Below, in pieces: positions 1-6,651 of a DNA stretch of 40,707 bases. Every line of letters begins with the position of its first letter. The stretch's first letter is position 1. Made by a program: the position numbers and the translations under genes. The notes below the pieces were generated by a model. The model saw only the letters and a list, made by a program, of their open reading frames with translations. It was not told where the DNA came from and made no database searches. The stretch is from contig JAUWQO010000013.1 of NCBI GenBank assembly GCA_030610995.1, positions 1 to 40,707 on the forward strand. Direction: 5' to 3'. Source of the DNA: Desulfobacterales bacterium. Its GTDB lineage: Bacteria; Desulfobacterota; Desulfobacteria; Desulfobacterales; ETH-SRB1.

Positions 1-1325
1 AGCACACTGTGTGTCCGATCTGTTATATCCATCAACTCTTCTTCTGTTACACAGAGCGGAAGAAAGAGATATATGACGTTCCCCAATGGGCGAAGGAGCA
101 ATCCATTTTTCAGCCCTTTTTTGTAAACTGCAAACCCTATCCTGTCTTCAAAGGAGAACGGTTCTTTGGTTTGTCTATTCCTTACAAGTTCGAAGGCTGC
201 TACCATCCCTATATATCTTACATCACCCACAATCGGAATTTCTCTGAATTTTTGAATGGCCCGATGAAAGGTTGCAATTCTTGCCGCTGCATTTTCCAGG
301 GTCTTCTCTTTTTTAAAGAGCTCTAAAGACGCGAATCCTGCGGCCGTGCTTAACGGGTTGGCCGTATAGGTGTGCCCATGATAAAAGGTCATGTTGCGGG
401 TATAATCAGCATAAAAGGCGTCATATATCTCATCAGTCGTCAGGGTGGCGGCAAGGGGGAGGGTCCCGTTGGTTATCCCTTTTGACAGGCACATAAAATC
501 CGGCTTCACATCTGCATGCTCCACCGCAAACATCTTCCCTGTCCTTCCGAAACCGGTGGCGACCTCATCCACGATCAGATGGATATTGTATGCATCGGCA
601 AGTTCTGAAACCCTTTTAAGATATTCAACAGGATAGATAATAAATCCGCCTGATCCCTGCATCAGAGGCTCAAGGATGATCCCTGCGATCTCATTGTTAT
701 GTTCCTTAAGAAGTTCCTCCAGTGGATCAACACACTCTATGGCGCAAGTTTCTCGTTTCTTAGCGCACGGACATCGGTAACAGTAAGGAGAAGGTATTTT
801 AAATGCGGGAAAAAGGAGGGGAGCAAATATTTGATGAAAGATTGAGATCCCGCCAACGCTCATCGCCCCAACAGTGTCGCCGTGATATCCGTTTTCAAGC
901 CCGATAAATTTCTCCTTTTTTCCCTGCCCTTTATTTTTCCAAAACTGGAATGACATCTTCAGGGCTACCTCGCAGGAAGTGGAGCCATTGTCTGAATAGA
1001 AGACTTTGCTAAGATTTTCAGGGGAACATTGAACCAGACTTTCTGCAAGCAATATTGCATTCTTATGGGTAAACCCGGCAAAAAGAACATGATCAAGCTC
1101 GGAAAGCTGTTTCTTTATCGCGGACTGGATATAGGGATGATTGTGTCCGTGCACGTTACACCACCAGGAAGAGATGGTGTCATAATAGACATTCCCTTCA
1201 TGGTCGTAAAGACGGCAACCCTCCCCCTTTTCAATCAGGACAGGATATTCCTTTTCATAATCTTTCATCTGGGTATAAGGATGCCAGATATATTTTCTGT
1301 CTTTTTCCAATAACTCAAAGTCCAT
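1..1325 (-). CDS. bioA: BioA, adenosylmethionine-8-amino-7-oxononanoate aminotransferase (3' end cut by window edge)
   Basis: PLP-dependent class III aminotransferase that converts KAPA to DAPA with SAM as amino donor. The frame is open from the ATG at 1325 to the window edge (about 441 codons, near the usual full BioA length), so only a few C-terminal residues are missing. Visible marks are the N-terminal WHPYTQM motif, the SSWWCNVHGH substrate-pocket segment, YHGDT, the DEVATGFGRTG motif, and the PLP lysine at about residue 282 in CLSKGITNG. It is the last gene of the minus-strand bio operon, 151 bp after bioD, and that gap holds a palindromic repeat. Identification is firm; the stop codon is not visible. 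Confidence 0.95.
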   Translation of the reverse strand, partial: MDFELLEKDRKYIWHPYTQMKDYEKEYPVLIEKGEGCRLYDHEGNVYYDTISSWWCNVHGHNHPYIQSAIKKQLSELDHVLFAGFTHKNAILLAESLVQCSPENLSKVFYSDNGSTSCEVALKMSFQFWKNKGQGKKEKFIGLENGYHGDTVGAMSVGGISIFHQIFAPLLFPAFKIPSPYCYRCPCAKKRETCAIECVDPLEELLKEHNNEIAGIILEPLMQGSGGFIIYPVEYLKRVSELADAYNIHLIVDEVATGFGRTGKMFAVEHADVKPDFMCLSKGITNGTLPLAATLTTDEIYDAFYADYTRNMTFYHGHTYTANPLSTAAGFASLELFKKEKTLENAAARIATFHRAIQKFREIPIVGDVRYIGMVAAFELVRNRQTKEPFSFEDRIGFAVYKKGLKNGLLLRPLGNVIYLFLPLCVTEEELMDITDRTHSV

Positions 1326-1353
1326 AATATTATATGCTCCTATGATCTATTTG

Positions 1354-1484
1354 GTGCCTGAACGAAAACTATCCAAAGCTGTCATTTCGAGCGGAGCGAG
1401 AAATGTTATCGAACTTGAATCATTAAGATTTCTCGTCGTTGACACTCCTCGAAATGACAAAAAGTAGGGTTTTCGTTTAGGCAC
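1354..1484. repeat. Nested palindromic repeat between bioD and bioA
   Basis: An outer imperfect palindrome (gtgcctgaacgaaaac at 1354 against gttttcgtttaggcac at 1469-1484) encloses an inner one (gtcatttcga at 1381, tcgaaatgac ending at 1458). The inner core belongs to the same class as the element at 17709-17816. The element runs into the bioD 3' end and supplies its last codons and TAA stop. It may fold as an intercistronic hairpin in the operon mRNA. Confidence 0.8.
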
Positions 1485-2175
1485 TATTTAGCGCTTTCAG
1501 TATATTTTTCCCTATAGGTTCAAATTCATCGATTAACGCCTCCATTGAATCGACTTTGGATAGCGATCCAAACGATGGTCTTTTCCCTATCCTGGAAATA
1601 ATTTTTCTATTATCCTCTTCTATTATTTTATCTTCTTTTCCTGCAAAATTAAAGACCATGCCTAATATCGGGATATCTCTTTTTGTTAGGGCCTCGATAG
1701 TAAGAAGGGTATGGTTGATTGTGCCTAAACCGCTATCAGTAACGATCAAGACGGGAATCGCAAGATTTGCCACAAGATCGATCAGAAGACGGTCTCCGGT
1801 AAGAGGAACCAGGACACCACCCACCCCTTCGACTATAAGAAGATCGTGTCTCCGAACAAGTGTATGATAGCTTTCTACGATCTTATCAATACTAACCTGT
1901 TGCCCTTCCAGTTCTGCGGCAAGATGTGGAGAGGCGGGAAAATCGAATGTATATGGGTGTAAAAGCAAAGGGTTGTCAATCTCTTCCTTTTCCCTTCCGA
2001 GCATCGAGAGGCAATAATCGATGTCGTCTGAGCTATTCCTGTTTCCAGTGCTCACCCATTTTTGAATCCCGACGTTAATACCTTTACGGCTCAAGTATCT
2101 GGCCAGGCAGCCGCATATAACGGTTTTGCCTATGCCTGTATTGGTGCCGGTAACAAATAAACTTTTATTTTTCAT
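1477..2175 (-). CDS. bioD: BioD, dethiobiotin synthetase
   Basis: ATP-dependent carboxylase that forms the ureido ring of dethiobiotin from DAPA. The Walker A-like GTNTGIGKT lies at residues 10-18 of the chosen start, and the family EGVGGVLVPL segment follows at mid-protein. I chose the ATG at 2175 because it overlaps the bioC stop as ATGA and the protein then begins directly at the conserved MKNKSLFVTG. Starts at 2181 or 2199 are possible but add non-conserved residues encoded by a repeat. At 232 residues it has normal family length. The final residues and stop lie in the palindrome at 1354-1484, so the natural C-terminus was probably replaced. Confidence 0.93.
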   Translation of the reverse strand: MKNKSLFVTGTNTGIGKTVICGCLARYLSRKGINVGIQKWVSTGNRNSSDDIDYCLSMLGREKEEIDNPLLLHPYTFDFPASPHLAAELEGQQVSIDKIVESYHTLVRRHDLLIVEGVGGVLVPLTGDRLLIDLVANLAIPVLIVTDSGLGTINHTLLTIEALTKRDIPILGMVFNFAGKEDKIIEEDNRKIISRIGKRPSFGSLSKVDSMEALIDEFEPIGKNILKALNSA

Positions 2176-3005
2176 AGACATTCCACGAGACCTTTGCAAA
2201 ATTGAACATTTTTCAAAGGTCTCTCCTCATGGCCGGCCTCACATAAAAAAACCTGATAACTTGTCTTTATTGCCCCAAACCTCCTGATATAAGCATTTTC
2301 AGCCTTTCCAAGAAGCGCCGGAGTAAACAGAATCCTGTCTCCGTTCCTTCTAATATTTACTCCGGTATATTTTATTGTCTTTAACAGCTCAAGGATATTC
2401 TCATGTCTTCTTGTCAACACGGTTTCGCTTATTTTGACCCTTTTAAAAACCGTGTGCAAAAGAGATTTCACATCATCATGCCGCATAAAATATTGCGCCG
2501 CCACATTTACTTTTCCTGGATATATATCCTTCATTATTTCATAAATTTCATAGAATGTTTCAGGCCCCATCATTGAAAAAATGATCATTCCCCTGTTAGT
2601 GAGCAACTCATGGTAGTGTTCCAATCCTTTCTTTAAATCAGCAAACCATTGAAGGGTGGAATTTGAAGTAATCAGATCGTATCTTTTTCCGGTTTCCGGA
2701 ATAAACTCCTCTGCATCATCAACAAACAGTCGGATGTTTTTTTTCTTGTTTAATTTGCGAGCGGCGACAGAGATCATCTCAGACGAGAAATCTATAGCTG
2801 TAATGTCGGCTGACGGGAACCTTTCTTGCAGCATCTCCGTATAATTCCCTGTCCCGCATCCGATTTCAAGGATATTCTGAAAGAGATGAGGCTGTATTGA
2901 ATCGATAAGCCTGACAGCAACCTCCTTCTGGACAGAAGCATATTGATCATAGGTAGCAGCAGCCTTTGAAAACGAATTTTTTATCCTTTCTTTATATCCC
3001 AACAT
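2172..3005 (-). CDS. bioC: BioC, malonyl-ACP O-methyltransferase
   Basis: SAM-dependent methyltransferase that methylates malonyl-ACP so that it can enter fatty acid synthesis as a disguised primer for pimeloyl-ACP. The Rossmann glycine motif LEIGCGTGNY is at residues 46-55, preceded by the BioC-typical N-terminus (SFSKAAATYDQYASVQ) and followed by an acidic motif II (DITAIDFS) and the post-I/II block (SNSTLQWFADL). The family core ends around YQVFLCEAGHE. The last 17 or so residues are largely encoded by a palindromic repeat and look like an acquired tail. The 3' end overlaps bioD by 4 bp, consistent with translational coupling. Confidence 0.92.
   Translation of the reverse strand: MLGYKERIKNSFSKAAATYDQYASVQKEVAVRLIDSIQPHLFQNILEIGCGTGNYTEMLQERFPSADITAIDFSSEMISVAARKLNKKKNIRLFVDDAEEFIPETGKRYDLITSNSTLQWFADLKKGLEHYHELLTNRGMIIFSMMGPETFYEIYEIMKDIYPGKVNVAAQYFMRHDDVKSLLHTVFKRVKISETVLTRRHENILELLKTIKYTGVNIRRNGDRILFTPALLGKAENAYIRRFGAIKTSYQVFLCEAGHEERPLKNVQFCKGLVECL
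2187..2223. repeat. GAGACCTTTG palindrome inside the bioC 3' end
   Basis: gagacctttg at 2187-2196 and caaaggtctc at 2214-2223 form a perfect 10-bp inverted repeat around a 17-nt spacer. It lies in the coding sequence of the last part of bioC, just upstream of the bioD start. Related arms occur at 6017-6050 and as the outer arms of the element at 10876-11008. Confidence 0.8.
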
Positions 3006-3249
3006 AAAATCTTTCGTAACCGTTCACGGAACGTTGAAATTAGAAAATAGAAATTGGAAATTTGGCCTGAACCTTTTTGTTCCACTTATCAAAGTCGTGC
3101 CAGACCATATCTGATAACACTTCTGGCAGTTTGTAAACATCCAACTCGTAAACTCGTTTCATCTTTCCCAAATTTCTACTTTCCAATTTCAAGTTTCAAG
3201 CCGTGAACGGCTACATCTTTCCTTAAACCTAAGTTGAGCGATTTTTGGC
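3006..3249. repeat. Repeat-filled spacer between bioC and the esterase gene
   Basis: This 244-bp spacer has inverted arms made of degenerate heptamers (GAAATTR-type units near 3037-3062, complementary units near 3172-3200) flanked by cgttcacgg and ccgtgaacgg. Between them is a smaller tgccaga/tctggca dyad. No gene or clear promoter is seen. Confidence 0.6.
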
Positions 3250-3261
3250 TCAATTTAGGTT
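3226..3261 (-). promoter_or_regulatory. Hairpin at the stop codon of the BioH/G-like gene
   Basis: aacctaagttgagc at 3226-3239 pairs with gctcaatttaggtt at 3248-3261 with one mismatch around an 8-nt loop. The stop codon of the esterase (3250-3252) is inside the stem. There is no following U-run in the direction of transcription, so it is more likely a processing or attenuation hairpin, or a repeat, than an intrinsic terminator. Confidence 0.5.
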
Positions 3262-3930
3262 AAAATCCGGTTCAAGAAACGGGAGGTGTCCGCTTTTTTT
3301 AAAAGTAACGATCCCGGGAAAAGAGATATCCTCCGCCATCTCAACTATCTCGGAATAAGGCGCAATCCGGTCTTTTTCCCCATGGATGATCCTTACAGGA
3401 TTTTCTTTCAGCGCAGCGGCCTTAAGTTTCTGTTGCATCAGGTAATAAAGCCCATTCAAAAGGAATTCCAGATCAAACATCTCTATATAGGATGAAAACA
3501 TGCGCTCTTTAAACCACGCAAATGTCCGTTTTTGTCCCATGAAGCAATTCCTGTAAAACCGGTTCAGATATAATCTGCGATCCTTTATTAAAAGGGCGAT
3601 CTGGGAATCGATTTCTTTCTTTGGGTAGCTTTTTCTCATAGAAACTAAAAAGATTTCTTGCACGAATTTTCTGCCATATTCCTCTAAAAAATTGATAGCC
3701 AAAAATCCCCCCATTGACCATCCAAAGAGCGAGACCTTTTTAATCCGATTTTCAACCAGCGCGTTCATAAGGTCTGCGCTGAAACGCTTCAGGTCGTTTA
3801 TCTCGGGAAGAAGATAATTAAAAGCAAGATCAAGCGGCTCAAATATTCTTGCGTCAAACCCCCATCCCGGGATCAATACAAGAACTTCGGCATATCCCCT
3901 ATTTAGATATCGGAATCTGTTTAAACGCAT
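3250..3930 (-). CDS. BioH/BioG-like pimeloyl-ACP methyl ester esterase
   Basis: Alpha/beta hydrolase of about 226 residues, predicted to demethylate pimeloyl-ACP methyl ester and so end the BioC-dependent chain extension. The oxyanion segment PGWGFDARIF (21-30), nucleophile elbow GWSMGG with Ser72, acid Asp187 in HGEKDRIAP, and His215 in SGHLPF form a complete catalytic triad. The size and GWG/WSMG pattern are between BioH and BioG, so I leave the symbol open. The start at 3930 overlaps bioF by 32 bp; a shorter start within the first 15 codons cannot be excluded because the conserved core begins near residue 14. Its place between bioF and bioC supports the role. Confidence 0.8.
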   Translation of the reverse strand: MRLNRFRYLNRGYAEVLVLIPGWGFDARIFEPLDLAFNYLLPEINDLKRFSADLMNALVENRIKKVSLFGWSMGGFLAINFLEEYGRKFVQEIFLVSMRKSYPKKEIDSQIALLIKDRRLYLNRFYRNCFMGQKRTFAWFKERMFSSYIEMFDLEFLLNGLYYLMQQKLKAAALKENPVRIIHGEKDRIAPYSEIVEMAEDISFPGIVTFKKSGHLPFLEPDFNLN

Positions 3931-5068
3931 GCTTCAACACATCCGCAGCCTTTTTAATGTCGTCTTCCGAATGATTACAGGTAATGGAAAACCGGATACG
4001 AGCCTTTCCTGCGGGGACAGTAGGCGGACGCACGGCAAGAGCAAAAAGGGCATTTTCATAAAGGCTCTTTGAAATATTCAATGCAGCGTAATTTTCACCC
4101 ACAAAAACAGGTACGATCTGGGCGTTTCCCATGACCTTAAGGCTGTTTTCTTTTAGGAGAGATCTAAAATATTTGGCCTTTTCCAGCAGGACGGATCTCC
4201 GAGCCGGCTCTTCCGCCAGCATCTTTATTCCCCCGATACTTGCGCCAATAACAGAAGGGGGAAGCGCTGTTGAATATATGAAGCTTCTTGCCCTGTTAAT
4301 ACAATAATCAATTAGTCTCGCTGATGCCGCAGCATATGCGCCGTAGCTTCCAAGCGCCTTTCCGAATGTCCCCATGATAATATCAATTTTTTTGGTCAAT
4401 CCATATTTTTCGGCAAGGCCCGCTCCTTTTTCTCCAATAACACCGACAGCGTGGGCCTCATCGAGCATGAAAAGCGCGTCATACCTTTCTTTTAATTCCA
4501 CCATCTCTTTTAGTGATGCCATGTCTCCGTCCATACTAAACAGAGATTCGGTAACAATAAACGCTTTTTTATATCTCTTCCGCTCCTTTTTCAGCAATGC
4601 CTCGAGATGGTTAAGATCATTATGTCGAAAACGGAAAAATCGCGCTCCTGAAAGGCGAATCCCGTCCACGATACTTGCGTGGTTAAGGCGATCAGAAAAT
4701 ATAACGTCCTTTCTGTCACATAAGGCTGATATAAGGCCGATATTTGCCAGATAACCGCTTCCAAACAAAATAGCCTTTTCCTTGCCCATGAAATCCGCTG
4801 TCATCTCTTCAAGCTGATGGTGGATAGAGAGATCGCCGCTCATGAGCCTTGAAGCAGAAGAACTCGTTCCGTATCCATTGAGCGCCTTTTGACTCTCTTC
4901 GAGAAGCCTGGGATGTCCAGCAAGGCCGAGATAGTCGTTGGAGGAAAAGTTCAGATATTCTACATCATTTATGTATACCCGACCCGGCCCGCCAGGCCGC
5001 AGAGGTTTGAGTGTCCGCAACAGATGCTGCTTTTTTCGTTCATCCAGGTACGCATCTAACCATTCCAT
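3899..5068 (-). CDS. bioF: BioF, 8-amino-7-oxononanoate synthase
   Basis: PLP-dependent alpha-oxoamine synthase that condenses pimeloyl-ACP (or CoA) with L-alanine. At 389 residues it has typical length. Visible marks are NDYLGLAGHP (44-53), the GTSSSASRLMSG glycine/serine stretch, His130 (NHAS) for ring stacking, MLDEAHAVG with Asp203 and His206, and the PLP lysine Lys237 in GTFGKALGSYG. It starts 13 bp inside the end of bioB and runs 32 bp into the next gene, so the block is tightly coupled. Nothing is missing. Confidence 0.96.
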   Translation of the reverse strand: MEWLDAYLDERKKQHLLRTLKPLRPGGPGRVYINDVEYLNFSSNDYLGLAGHPRLLEESQKALNGYGTSSSASRLMSGDLSIHHQLEEMTADFMGKEKAILFGSGYLANIGLISALCDRKDVIFSDRLNHASIVDGIRLSGARFFRFRHNDLNHLEALLKKERKRYKKAFIVTESLFSMDGDMASLKEMVELKERYDALFMLDEAHAVGVIGEKGAGLAEKYGLTKKIDIIMGTFGKALGSYGAYAAASARLIDYCINRARSFIYSTALPPSVIGASIGGIKMLAEEPARRSVLLEKAKYFRSLLKENSLKVMGNAQIVPVFVGENYAALNISKSLYENALFALAVRPPTVPAGKARIRFSITCNHSEDDIKKAADVLKHAFKQIPISK

Positions 5069-5970
5069 AACTTTCTTATCTCCGATACCATGCCGAGGTC
5101 TTCTTCAGGAGACCTTCCTTTTACAGTCAGATACCCTCCGATCATCATACCGTTTGCGCCGGTCATAAAGGCCAATCCCTGGAAATCTTTTAAAACCGAT
5201 TCTCTGCCGGCCGCTATCCTTATTGTCCTGTTGCCTGTGATTAAACGAAATATTGCGATAGTTCTCAGTATCTCCGCTATGGAGATGGTCTTTATCTTTT
5301 CAAGCGGTGTGCCCTTCAATGGTATAAGTATATTGATCGGAATTGAATCAACATCGAGTTCCTTTAATGTGAGCGCCATGCTGATCCGGTCTTCTTCGCT
5401 TTCACCCAGCCCTATAATCCCGCCGCTGCATACTTCAAGGCCGGCCTCCTGGGCCGCCCGTATCGTCCTGATTCTGTCGTCAAATGTATGAGTAGTGACA
5501 ATATTGGGATAGAACCGTCGAGATGTCTCAATGTTGTGATGATACCGGTTAAGCCCGGCATCTTTTAGAAGGGCAAGAGATTTTGTGTCAAGTATGCCGA
5601 GAGAGGCGCAAGGGTATATTCCGATTTTTTCCTTTATTGTGTTTATCACGTCAGCGATCTTTTCCACCTCTTGCGGGCCGGGTCCCTTTCCGCTGGTAAC
5701 AATAGAAAACCTCTCCGCCCCGATCTCTTTTGCCCTTTTTGCTTCGGCCAGCAATTCATCTTTGCTCTTTAACGGGTATACAGAAATTTTTGTGTTATAA
5801 TAAATTGATTGTGCGCAAAATCTGCAATCCTCGCCGCAACGTCCTGATTTGGCATTGGTGATACTGCACAGCTCAATCTTTCCTCCTGCCCGGCGTTTTC
5901 TTTCCTCGTTGGCAAGCAAGATCAATTGCCAGGTAGATAGTTTCTGAAAATCCTGCAATTTTCTATACAT
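5056..5970 (-). CDS. bioB: BioB, biotin synthase (anaerobe-type cysteine pattern)
   Basis: Radical SAM enzyme that inserts sulfur into dethiobiotin. The SAM-cluster motif CGEDCRFC uses Cys45, Cys49 and Cys52. Compared with E. coli BioB, whose 2Fe-2S ligands are Cys97, Cys128, Cys188 and Arg260, this protein keeps Cys121, Cys181 and Arg251 but has Ser89 (RFSIVTSG) in place of the first Cys, and an extra Cys35 in CSITNAKSGRC. That pattern matches the BioB class of obligate anaerobes reported to use a 4Fe-5S auxiliary cluster (recalled literature). It is 304 residues long and the first gene of the operon. The ATG at 5970 gives the usual N-terminus. Confidence 0.95.
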   Translation of the reverse strand: MYRKLQDFQKLSTWQLILLANEERKRRAGGKIELCSITNAKSGRCGEDCRFCAQSIYYNTKISVYPLKSKDELLAEAKRAKEIGAERFSIVTSGKGPGPQEVEKIADVINTIKEKIGIYPCASLGILDTKSLALLKDAGLNRYHHNIETSRRFYPNIVTTHTFDDRIRTIRAAQEAGLEVCSGGIIGLGESEEDRISMALTLKELDVDSIPINILIPLKGTPLEKIKTISIAEILRTIAIFRLITGNRTIRIAAGRESVLKDFQGLAFMTGANGMMIGGYLTVKGRSPEEDLGMVSEIRKLWNG

Positions 5971-6060
5971 ACTCTAATAATCCAAAAGGGTATCTTATCT
6001 AATTAATAAAACAACGAAGGTCTCGTAAATTGAGTTTTTTATGAGACCTTATACATTATA
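5971..6060 (-). promoter_or_regulatory. bioB: bioB leader with TATAAT box and GGTCTC palindrome
   Basis: On the minus strand a perfect TATAAT lies at 6060-6055, about 85 bp upstream of the bioB ATG, without a good -35 box. Immediately downstream, 6017-6050 is a 13-bp inverted repeat (aaggtctcgtaaa against tttatgagacctt). It sits where an operator or leader hairpin could act, but its arms resemble the repeat family at 2187 and 10876. I found no match to the BirA operator TTGTAAACC-N14-GGTTTACAA. Confidence 0.4.
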
Positions 6061-6239
6061 ATAGATGATTCACAGACTTTTATTAAACCGGCAATTAAAT
6101 AGAAAAATCATATTCGCCAGCTTGTCATTCCCGCTCTCCGCTTTACTGCGGCCGGAATGACATATTTAATTGCCAAATTAATAACATACTACACTTATTA
6201 TAAAATGCAAGTATCGTTGAAACCCTGTCCCTGACCCCT

Positions 6240-6647
6240 GTGAACGGCTGCGAAAATCACAAATGTGATGCGCCCCATATTGGCCCCCAGCAGGGAGACA
6301 AACTTCCTGTCAGCGCTCCTGCTATTCCTTACTGTGTTAATAAAGACGGCTTTGGCCCCACCTGGGGAAATTCTCTGTTTGAAGATTCCGCAGAATTTAC
6401 TTATGGGATGTTTCTGGCAACAATGCAGCGACGCAAAAAGCTGGCTGACTTGATGCATGAAGCGCTCAATACCAATATCCCAAAGAAAGTAAAGAATGCC
6501 TTGCAGGGCTGGCTGGATAATATGAAAGATGCCGAAGGATCCAAAAAACTGACCGTCCGCCTTGAAAAGGAGTATATGGAGCGTTATGAAACCTTAAAAC
6601 TGCTGGCCGATCCAATGGCAATTTGCAAAAAGAAAAAAGATAAATAG
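6240..6647 (+). pseudogene. nifJ (pyruvate:ferredoxin oxidoreductase) internal fragment
   Basis: The 135-residue frame contains PYCVNKDGFGPTWGNSLFED followed by an AEFTYGM segment. This is the characteristic block of the C-terminal thiamine-diphosphate region of pyruvate:ferredoxin oxidoreductase, followed by the helical RRKKLADLM segment. A complete enzyme has about 1170-1200 residues. Everything upstream of this block and the following GGDGWAYDIG cofactor motif is absent. The frame extends only to a stop at 6201. It is therefore a decayed remnant or a peptide without enzyme activity. The GTG at 6240 is only the first usable start in frame. Confidence 0.75.
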
Positions 6648-6651
6648 GGTC

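Noticed and set aside
5971-6120. BirA operator upstream of bioB
   Set aside because: No TTGTAAACC-N14-GGTTTACAA-like sequence is found; the only dyad is a GGTCTC palindrome of a repeat family.
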